Under the pieces are notes generated by a model. That model saw nothing but the letters and a program-made list of their open reading frames with translations. It did not search any database and had not been told where the DNA came from. The translations under genes and the position numbers were made by a program. Of a stretch of DNA of 18,567 nt, positions 12,614 through 18,567 are shown one piece after another. Each line of letters begins with the position of its first letter. Position 1 is the first letter of the stretch. The stretch comes from Victivallales bacterium (GTDB taxonomy: Bacteria; Verrucomicrobiota; Lentisphaeria; Victivallales; UBA1829), in the NCBI GenBank assembly GCA_016285335.1, contig JAEEQO010000031.1, positions 1-18,567 of the forward strand. Direction: 5' to 3'.

Positions 12614-14818
12614 ATGGGACCCGTGCCGCAACACCGGACCGTTTCTCCCCGTGCGCTTCTCCGCCGGGCACGGACCGGTGCGGCCGCGCTTGAAACGTCC
12701 TGCCCCGCGGCGCTCTTCCTGCTCGCGGCAGTCACAGCCGTTCTCTCCGTCCGGGGGAACGGCTTTCCTTATGTCCTGATCCCGACGGCGGCGGTCCTGC
12801 TCGTCTGGGCGCTGCTGCCCGTACGGGACGCCCTGCTCCGGTTCGCCCTGCCGATGTTCCCGGTCCTGGTCTCCGCGATGCTCTGGTCGGCGCAGGATCG
12901 CAACATCATCGCGGAGGAAGCCGGACACGCGCGGTTCGCCGCCGAGGCGGAACTGATCGTAGACGACCCGTCTGCCTCCGTTCAGCCGGGCGAAGCGTTC
13001 CGCGTGAAGAACCTGCAATGCCGCGTAAAACGGCTCCGCTACGGCGCGAACGCCCCGTGGGTGGAGTTCGCCGCGCCCCTGCCCCGCGCGCTGATGGAAT
13101 GCAGGGAAAACGGTCCGGCGGCCGTCCCGCTCGGCTACGGCGACGTCATCCGCGCGAAAGGCATGTTTTCCGTGCCGGACCAGCCGCTGTTCCCCGGTTC
13201 GTTCGATTACGCCGCATACCTGGAACGCGAGGGCATTTACGAGCTGTTCCGGCCCGAATCGCTTGAGATCGCGTCGCACGGCCGCGGATTCCGCCGGACT
13301 CTCTACGACTGGCGCGATGCCGCGCTCGCCGCGGTCTGCCGGGGATTCCGCGGCGTTGAGAACATGCGGATGGCGGGGTCCATGCTCGGCGGCCGCAAGA
13401 TCGCCCTGCGGCAGGAGACCCGCGCCGGGTTCCTCTCCAGCGGCACGATCCACCTTCTGACGGTCAGCGGCACGCACGTCGGCATCTTCGCCTCGATCCT
13501 GTTCCTGCTGCTGGTCTGGCTGCCGTTCCGCAAACGCTGCCTGATCGTGCTTGTCCCGATCCTGCTGTACGCGCTTTCGACCGGGATGCGCGAACCCGCC
13601 ATGCGCGCCTTCATCATGATCGCGGTGTTCCTGGCCCTGCGCTCTCTGCTGCTCGCCGCGCCGCAGATCAACACCCTGATGCTGGCGGCATACGCGATCC
13701 TGCTGATCTCCCCCGCGAGCCTGTTGAAGCCCGGCATGCACTATTCGTTTCTCGCCGTGGCGCTGCTGCTGAGCCTGCCGCGCGACCTCGGTTCCAGAGC
13801 GCTCGCGCTCCTCTCGCGCGGACTTTCGCAGCCGCTCCCGGTCCGCTGCATCACGGCGAAACGCCGCTGGACGGCATCCGCATCCCGGATCCTGCTCTCC
13901 GCCCTGCTCGCGACCGCCGCGGTCAGCCTCGGCAGCGGCGTCCTGTCCATCCTGTACCAGGGCATCTTCCCGCTGTCCGCGGTCCCGGCAAATCTGCTGG
14001 TCATGCCGCTGGCGTATCTGGCGTTCATCCTGGCGGGCGCGGCGCTCGTTTTCGCCTGGATCCCCCCGGTCTCGATCCTGTTCTCGGGTCTGCTTGAATC
14101 TGTCTTCCGCCTGATCGGCTGGATCGGACGCTTCTTCGGCGGCCTCGTTGAAACGGGCGTGCCGAAGCCGCCCGTCTGGACAGTCGTGCTGTTCCTCGCC
14201 GCGCTGTTCCTCCTGATCGGGACCAAACGCTGGCGGCTGGCGGCGGCCTCCGCCGCGCTCATGGCCGCGCTGTTCGTCTTCTGGTTCCTCCGGGCGTCGT
14301 TCCTCCCCGCCGAGGTCCTGATCGCGGAGGGCGGCGGCACGGAACTGGAACCCGCCGTCGTCATCACGGATCCCGCGCTCGGACGCGCCGACGTGGTGAA
14401 CGTGCCGGACTACCGGACCGGCATGGCGCTCGCGGACTATCTGCGTTCGCGCGGCATCACGGTCTGCCGCACTGTCGCGGTCTCCAGCGGCCGAAAAGCC
14501 TCGTTCGACGGCCTCGACGCGTTCGCCGCGCAGATCCCCGTGCTGGACGTCTACTGCCCCTCGAACGCGCTGAAGAAGATGCCGGAAGGCCCGGTCGTCA
14601 CGGCGTACCCGTATGAAGGCGTTGCATCTTCGTTCCGTCTTTCCGACGAACATTTTTCCTTTTCCATCGGAACAATTGACGGCATTCTGCTGTCCAACAA
14701 CACAGGCCGCGGGCATCTGACTCTGCGGAAAGACGGCGTCTCTTTCCATGACGCCGGGATCCGCCAGACATCGGGCCAGCGCCTCCTCATCCAACCAATC
14801 GAAAGAACGACACCATGA
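12614..14818 (+). CDS. comEC: ComEC/Rec2-family membrane protein with degenerate C-terminal metallo-beta-lactamase-like domain
   Basis: This 734-aa integral membrane protein belongs to the ComEC/Rec2 family, the inner-membrane channel that takes single-stranded DNA into the cytoplasm in natural transformation. Two or three helices lie at about 31-92, then a soluble DUF4131-like region (about 105-225), then the Competence domain from about 250 with the signature HLLTVSGTHVGIFAS (280-294) and GMREPAMRAFIM (324-335), and many further helices to about 560. The last 170 residues sit where ComEC proteins carry a metallo-beta-lactamase-like domain. Here a line such as GRADVVNVPDYRTGMALADY is recognisable as that fold, but the expected THxHxDH metal motif is replaced by VAVSSGRKASFDGL (621-634). 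The start has no clear Shine-Dalgarno and may be coupled to argF. Whether it still imports DNA is uncertain. Confidence 0.88.
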   Translation: MGPVPQHRTVSPRALLRRARTGAAALETSCPAALFLLAAVTAVLSVRGNGFPYVLIPTAAVLLVWALLPVRDALLRFALPMFPVLVSAMLWSAQDRNIIAEEAGHARFAAEAELIVDDPSASVQPGEAFRVKNLQCRVKRLRYGANAPWVEFAAPLPRALMECRENGPAAVPLGYGDVIRAKGMFSVPDQPLFPGSFDYAAYLEREGIYELFRPESLEIASHGRGFRRTLYDWRDAALAAVCRGFRGVENMRMAGSMLGGRKIALRQETRAGFLSSGTIHLLTVSGTHVGIFASILFLLLVWLPFRKRCLIVLVPILLYALSTGMREPAMRAFIMIAVFLALRSLLLAAPQINTLMLAAYAILLISPASLLKPGMHYSFLAVALLLSLPRDLGSRALALLSRGLSQPLPVRCITAKRRWTASASRILLSALLATAAVSLGSGVLSILYQGIFPLSAVPANLLVMPLAYLAFILAGAALVFAWIPPVSILFSGLLESVFRLIGWIGRFFGGLVETGVPKPPVWTVVLFLAALFLLIGTKRWRLAAASAALMAALFVFWFLRASFLPAEVLIAEGGGTELEPAVVITDPALGRADVVNVPDYRTGMALADYLRSRGITVCRTVAVSSGRKASFDGLDAFAAQIPVLDVYCPSNALKKMPEGPVVTAYPYEGVASSFRLSDEHFSFSIGTIDGILLSNNTGRGHLTLRKDGVSFHDAGIRQTSGQRLLIQPIERTTP

Positions 14819-15990
14819 AAGTCTGTCATCTCATCACACGCATGATCGTCGGCGGCGCACAGGAAAACACGTTCCTCTCCGCCCGCGGACTCCACGAAGC
14901 GGGACACGAAGCCGTCCTGATGACAGGCCCGTCGCCGGGGCCGGAAGGAGAACTCCTCCGCAACTGCGGCAGGATCGACTTCCGCGTGGAGGAGTGCCCC
15001 ACGCTGTGCCGCGAGATCGACCCGGTCCGCGACTGGCAGAGTTACCGCGCGCTGGTGAAATTCTTCAAAAAAGAGAAGTTCGACATCGTCCACACCCACG
15101 CGTCGAAGGCCGGCATCATCGGCCGTTACGCCGCCCGCGCCGCAGGGGTCCCGCTGGTGATCCACACGATCCACGGCCTGCCGTTCTCGCGCATCTATCC
15201 GGCGTGGAAGAATGCCGTCTACATCCAGCTGGAACGCATGGCCGCGAAGCGCTGCGACCGCATCTGCGCCGTGGCGCAGGACATGATCGACCAGTGCCTC
15301 GCAAATCACATCGGCAGCCCTGACATGTTCAAGGTGGTCTACAGCGGCATGGAGCTCGAACCGTTCCTGACTACGGAGCCCGATCCCGAACTCCGGCGTT
15401 CGCTCGGCATCCCCGACGGCGCGAAAGTCGTCGCCACGCTCGCGCGGCTCTTCCCGATGAAGGGCTATGTGGAACTCTGGAGCAGCATCCCCGAGATCGT
15501 CAAACGCGTCCCGAACGTCCATTTCCTGCTGATCGGAAACGGCATCCTGCGGGAAAAACTGGAAGCCGAAGCCGTCGAGCGCGGGTTCCGCGAACACCTG
15601 AGCTTCGCCGGGCTCGTGCCGCCGTCGCAGGTACCGCGTTATCTGGCGCTCGCCGACGTCCTCGTACACTTCTCCATGCGCGAAGGGCTCCCGCGCGCCG
15701 CCGTACAGGGACTCGCCATGCGGAAACCCGTTGTGGCGTTCGACATCGACGGCACACGCGAGGTCGTACTGAACGGGAAGACCGGATATCTGCTTCAGCC
15801 CGGCGTCGACAAGCCCGGCGTGGAGGAGATAGCCGAGCTCCTGCTGAACGAGGCGAAACGCCATGAATTCGGCGAAGCCGGCCGCGCGCTCGTGAAACCG
15901 CGTTTCGACTGGCGCACCATGTCCGACACGCTCATCGCCGAATACACCAAATATCTGGAAATCAAAAAGAAAGGATTGCAAGCACCATGA
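14815..15990 (+). CDS. Glycosyltransferase family 4 protein
   Basis: The 391-aa protein has the GT-B two-domain fold of retaining GT4 enzymes. The N-terminal domain shows MKVCHLITRMIVGGAQENT (1-19) with the GGA acceptor-side loop, and HTHASKAGIIGRYAARAAG (93-111). The C-terminal domain has VATLARLFPMKGY (206-218), LLIGNG (238-243) and the nucleotide-sugar site HFSMREGLPRAAVQGLAMRK (285-304). The first Glu of the EX7E motif is Glu290, while the second position is Gln298, a change seen in some GT4 subfamilies. It probably transfers a sugar to a lipid-linked or surface polysaccharide on the cytoplasmic face of the membrane. The start overlaps the comEC stop as ATGA. Donor and acceptor cannot be told from sequence. 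Confidence 0.9.
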   Translation: MKVCHLITRMIVGGAQENTFLSARGLHEAGHEAVLMTGPSPGPEGELLRNCGRIDFRVEECPTLCREIDPVRDWQSYRALVKFFKKEKFDIVHTHASKAGIIGRYAARAAGVPLVIHTIHGLPFSRIYPAWKNAVYIQLERMAAKRCDRICAVAQDMIDQCLANHIGSPDMFKVVYSGMELEPFLTTEPDPELRRSLGIPDGAKVVATLARLFPMKGYVELWSSIPEIVKRVPNVHFLLIGNGILREKLEAEAVERGFREHLSFAGLVPPSQVPRYLALADVLVHFSMREGLPRAAVQGLAMRKPVVAFDIDGTREVVLNGKTGYLLQPGVDKPGVEEIAELLLNEAKRHEFGEAGRALVKPRFDWRTMSDTLIAEYTKYLEIKKKGLQAP

Positions 15991-17147
15991 AATCCGTTTT
16001 CAATACCCTGTTTTCCGTCCTCGCGGGCGCATGCGCCGCCCTCCTGGTCCTCAAATTCGTGAACCCGCCCGTCGATGAAGAACAGCCCGATTACCAGACG
16101 AAAATGCGTTCCTACGCGCCGCCGTCGGAGAACGTTCCGGCGACCGCCTGGCCGGACTTCACCGCACCCATCGAACGCGCCATGCCGGCGGTCGTCTGCA
16201 TCTCCAACCAGCGGATCGTCTCGTCGCGCCGCGGCTGGGGCCGCAATGCCCAATACTATGAAGTCCCGACCGGACAGGGCTCCGGGTTCTTCATCCGCGA
16301 GGACGGCTACATCCTCACGAATTACCATGTGGCGAGCGGCGCGAACGCCCTGCTGGTCACCGACAACGAGGGCCGCGAATATCACGCGGACCTGGTGGGC
16401 GCGGACCCGACGTCCGACCTGGCCGTGCTGAAGGTCGAGCCGCCCAAGGGCAAGAAGTTCCCGGCGCTCGCGTTCGCCAATCCGCGGAACATCCGCCTGG
16501 GACAGTGGACGATCGCCATCGGCGCGCCGTTCAGCCTGGAACACAGCGTGACCGCGGGCATCGTCTCCGGCGTCCAGCGGTCCGGCGTCGGCGTGAACCT
16601 GTACGAAAACTACATCCAGACGGACGCATCCATCAATCCCGGCAACTCCGGCGGCCCGTTGCTGAACACCGACGGCGACGTGATCGGCGTGAACGACTGC
16701 ATCCTCGCGCCCACCGGCGGCAATATCGGCATCGCGTTCGCCGTCTCCGCCGAGATCGCCAAGACCGTCGCCGACACGCTCATCCAGCACGGCGAGATCG
16801 TCCGCCCGTGGCTCGGCATCATCGGCGCACGCCCCTCGCAGCTCCGGTCCCCCGGCGAGGAAAACGAGGACCTTCAGAAAGGCGCGACCATCCGCGGGAT
16901 CATCCAGAATTCCCCGGCGGACCGCCTGGGCCTGCGCGAAGGCGACGTGATCGTGAAGCTGGACGGCACCGACGTGGCCGACACCTATGAGCTCCGCAAC
17001 CGCATCCTCGGCATGGACCCCGGCACGATCGTCACGATCACGATCCTGCGCCGGAACCTGCTCCACGAAACGACCGTCAAGCTCGAACGCGCCCCGAGAG
17101 AATGGTTCCGCAGGATACCCCAGATCGACTACGCGATCCCGCTCTGA
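15987..17147 (+). CDS. HtrA/DegP-family serine protease with a single PDZ domain
   Basis: This 386-aa S1C protease degrades or processes misfolded envelope proteins in the periplasm. Residues about 5-25 form a hydrophobic signal or membrane anchor. The trypsin-like domain (about 58-265) has all three catalytic residues: His114 in ILTNYHVASG, Asp144 in SDLAVLKVE and Ser221 in NPGNSGGPL. A single PDZ domain follows (about 275-372, with GATIRGIIQNSPADRLGLRE and GDVIVKLDG). One PDZ and an N-terminal anchor make it more like DegS or HhoA than two-PDZ DegP. The start overlaps the GT4 stop as ATGA, with AAGGA 11 nt upstream. It is the last gene of the arginine/envelope cluster and is followed by a terminator-like hairpin. 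Confidence 0.94.
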   Translation: MKSVFNTLFSVLAGACAALLVLKFVNPPVDEEQPDYQTKMRSYAPPSENVPATAWPDFTAPIERAMPAVVCISNQRIVSSRRGWGRNAQYYEVPTGQGSGFFIREDGYILTNYHVASGANALLVTDNEGREYHADLVGADPTSDLAVLKVEPPKGKKFPALAFANPRNIRLGQWTIAIGAPFSLEHSVTAGIVSGVQRSGVGVNLYENYIQTDASINPGNSGGPLLNTDGDVIGVNDCILAPTGGNIGIAFAVSAEIAKTVADTLIQHGEIVRPWLGIIGARPSQLRSPGEENEDLQKGATIRGIIQNSPADRLGLREGDVIVKLDGTDVADTYELRNRILGMDPGTIVTITILRRNLLHETTVKLERAPREWFRRIPQIDYAIPL

Positions 17148-17181
17148 CCTCCCGGAAAAACAGTTCAACGGGAATCCGCGC

Positions 17182-17217
17182 CGCCGTGTCCGCAACCCTG
17201 TGGACCGACGGCGTTTT
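17182..17217 (+). terminator. Probable intrinsic terminator after the htrA-like gene
   Basis: CGCCG pairs with CGGCG and, inside, GTCC pairs with GGAC around a 10-nt loop, with a small internal loop, followed by TTTT and more T-rich sequence. It is imperfect but well placed 34 nt after the stop. The rest of the gap 17148-17345 holds only the next promoter. Confidence 0.6.
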
Positions 17218-17276
17218 CATTTTCCCCTTTTTGTCGGCAGAGCATTGAAAATCGTATTTTTTCCTTTTATCGGCAC

Positions 17277-17305
17277 TTGCATTTTCCGGCTTACGGTTTT
17301 ATAGT
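17277..17305 (+). promoter_or_regulatory. Promoter of the GH30-type gene
   Basis: TTGCAT (17277-17282), a 17-nt spacer and TATAGT (17300-17305) form a good sigma70-type promoter. Transcription would begin near 17312, with a leader of about 34 nt. The -10 extension TATAGTAA is the same as in front of argD. Confidence 0.65.
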
Positions 17306-17345
17306 AATCCCACACGAACCAGAACCTTCATAGAAAGACACACAA

Positions 17346-18567
17346 ATGAAAGCCTCTTCCCTCCGTTGTCTCCTCTTCGCCGCGGGCGCCATGCTCTGCA
17401 CCGTCCTCTCCGCCCAATCCCCCCGCCGCACGCCTTCGGTCGTCACGCTCGATCCGGCAAAAGGCTCGCCGTTCAACAACGGCGTCTTCGAAGGCTGGGG
17501 CACGTCCCTCTGCTGGTGGGCGAACCGCGTGGGCTACAGCGACAAGCTCACGGACGCCGCGGTCGACGCGTTCTTCGACCAGACGAAGGGGCTCATGCTC
17601 AACATCGTCCGCTACAACATCGGCGGGGGCGACGATCCTGACCACAGGCACATCACGCGCTCCGACTCGAACATGCCCGGCTTCGCCCAGCCATATCTCA
17701 GCCCGGACGGCAGGATTATTGTTGATGACGACGGCATCGCCATCTACCGGTACGAATGGGACCGCGACAAAAACCAGATGAACGTCCTCACGAAAATCTG
17801 CAAGCGCAATCCGGACACGCTCGTTGAAGTCTTCTCCAACTCTCCGCCGTATTTCATGACCTGGAGCGGATGTTCCAGCGGCGGCACGGGCGAGCACAGG
17901 GGCAACAACCTGAAGCCCGAATACATTGAGCCGTTCGCGGAATTCCTTGCCGACGTCGTGAAGCACATGCGTAACGATCTGCATCTCAAACTGAACAGCA
18001 TCGACCCGTTCAACGAACCGTCTTCCAATATCTGGGGTGCATACAGCAACAAGCAGGAAGGATGCAACATCGGAGACAACAAAACCAAAAGCCAGGTCAT
18101 CGTCGCGCTCGACAAGGCGCTCCGCAGAAACGGCGTCCGCGACGACATCCTCCTCGCCGTCGCCGATGAGACCTCCATCGACCTCGCCATCGACACATTC
18201 AAGGCGCTCTCCCCCGAAGCGAAAAAAGTCTCAGACCGCATTAATACGCACACCTACGGCGGCAGCCGCCGCGCCGAACTGCAGGCATACGCGAAAGAAC
18301 AGAAAAAACACCTCTGGATGAGCGAAGTCGACGGCACCGGCACTCTCGGCGGCCAGGCCGCCGGAGACATGGGCAGCCCCCTCTGGTTGGCCCGGCGCAT
18401 CATCGACGACGTGAACGGCATGATGCCCTCCGCGTGGGTCATCTGGCTCGTCGTCGACCGCCACCGCTCCGATTTCAACAATATGGAACGCAACAACACT
18501 TCCCTCAAAGGCGCGTACTGGGGCACCGGCATCTGCGACCACATCGCGGAAAAACTTCTCCTCGGCA
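17346..18567 (+). CDS. Secreted GH30-family glycosidase, endo-beta-1,6-galactanase-like (3' end outside window)
   Basis: The frame from the ATG at 17346 stays open to the right edge (407 residues seen). A signal peptide (MKASSLRCLLFAAGAMLCTV, cleavage probably near SAQS) indicates export. The segment FEGWGTSLCWWANRVG (48-63) is characteristic of the GH30 clan of O-glycosyl hydrolases similar to endo-beta-1,6-galactanases. The TIM barrel continues with LNIVRYNIGGG, FSNSPPYFMT, the acid/base in DPFNEPSS (Glu224) and the nucleophile in LWMSEVDG (Glu327). The C-terminal beta-sandwich lies largely outside the window. Such enzymes cut beta-1,6-galactan side chains of arabinogalactan. Galactanase activity is inferred from resemblance, and other GH30 specificities (glucosylceramidase, xylanase, fucosidase) remain possible. 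It has its own promoter and a weak Shine-Dalgarno. Confidence 0.87.
   Translation, partial: MKASSLRCLLFAAGAMLCTVLSAQSPRRTPSVVTLDPAKGSPFNNGVFEGWGTSLCWWANRVGYSDKLTDAAVDAFFDQTKGLMLNIVRYNIGGGDDPDHRHITRSDSNMPGFAQPYLSPDGRIIVDDDGIAIYRYEWDRDKNQMNVLTKICKRNPDTLVEVFSNSPPYFMTWSGCSSGGTGEHRGNNLKPEYIEPFAEFLADVVKHMRNDLHLKLNSIDPFNEPSSNIWGAYSNKQEGCNIGDNKTKSQVIVALDKALRRNGVRDDILLAVADETSIDLAIDTFKALSPEAKKVSDRINTHTYGGSRRAELQAYAKEQKKHLWMSEVDGTGTLGGQAAGDMGSPLWLARRIIDDVNGMMPSAWVIWLVVDRHRSDFNNMERNNTSLKGAYWGTGICDHIAEKLLLG

Noticed and set aside
11408..14794. Minus-strand open frame of 1128 codons opposite argD, argF and comEC
   Set aside because: Its translation is a low-complexity mix of Arg, Asp, Glu, Gln, His and Ala with no domain, and the plus strand here carries well-conserved enzymes. 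It results from GC-rich third-position bias that removes stop codons on the opposite strand.
14551..17195. Long minus-strand frames (476 and 466 codons) opposite the glycosyltransferase and htrA-like genes
   Set aside because: They are antisense to genes with intact catalytic motifs and show the same biased, motif-free composition. They are shadows.

Overview
This is an 18.6-kb chromosomal window from a GC-rich bacterium. All convincing genes lie on the + strand. The mix is carbohydrate-active enzymes with signal peptides (two GH2 proteins and a GH30-type protein) plus ordinary housekeeping genes. The start sites often show AGGAG/GGAG Shine-Dalgarno motifs 5-12 nt upstream. A glycan-degrading, probably gut-associated member of the PVC group (Lentisphaerota/Victivallales-like) would fit. 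That assignment is an inference from gene content and composition, because no marker gene here settles the taxonomy.

Layout. 2-1327: C-terminal part of a GH2 glycosidase, cut by the left window edge. 1391-2407: galE. 2426-4283: a lower-GC stretch that starts right after the galE stop. It holds a RhuM-family DNA-binding protein, with a perfect 14-bp inverted repeat inside its gene, and two tandem paralogous four-helix membrane proteins. 4300-6129: a membrane-anchored 609-aa protein of unknown function. 6159-8582: a complete secreted GH2 enzyme with a second jelly-roll at its C-terminus. 8583-9183: promoters and a small ORF that looks like half a discoidin (F5/8 type C) domain. 9184-9630: an Rrf2/IscR-type regulator with Fe-S-type cysteines and its own promoter, a palindrome at the predicted transcription start, and a strong terminator. 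9904-10236: hpf, the ribosome hibernation factor, behind helically phased A-tracts and followed by two terminator-like hairpins. 10467-17147: argD-argF-comEC-GT4-htrA, a tight cluster in which three of the four junctions are ATGA overlaps. 17346-18567: start of a GH30 endo-beta-1,6-galactanase-like enzyme, running off the right edge.

How the genes fit together. The GH2 enzymes, galE and the GH30-type enzyme are consistent with breakdown of galactose-containing glycans (arabinogalactan or mucin-like) and entry of galactose through UDP-sugars, although they are not one operon. argD and argF supply two steps of arginine synthesis and appear to be co-transcribed with cell-envelope genes: a ComEC-like channel, a glycosyltransferase and a periplasmic protease.

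The points most worth a second look are the RhuM inverted repeat and low-GC insert, the RBS-to-RBS duplication of the small membrane proteins beside an unknown anchored protein, the ComEC C-terminal domain that seems to have lost its metallo-beta-lactamase metal ligands, and the phased A-tracts upstream of two promoters. No CRISPR array, tRNA, rRNA, transposase or complete defence system was seen. The long minus-strand open frames are judged to be coding shadows.
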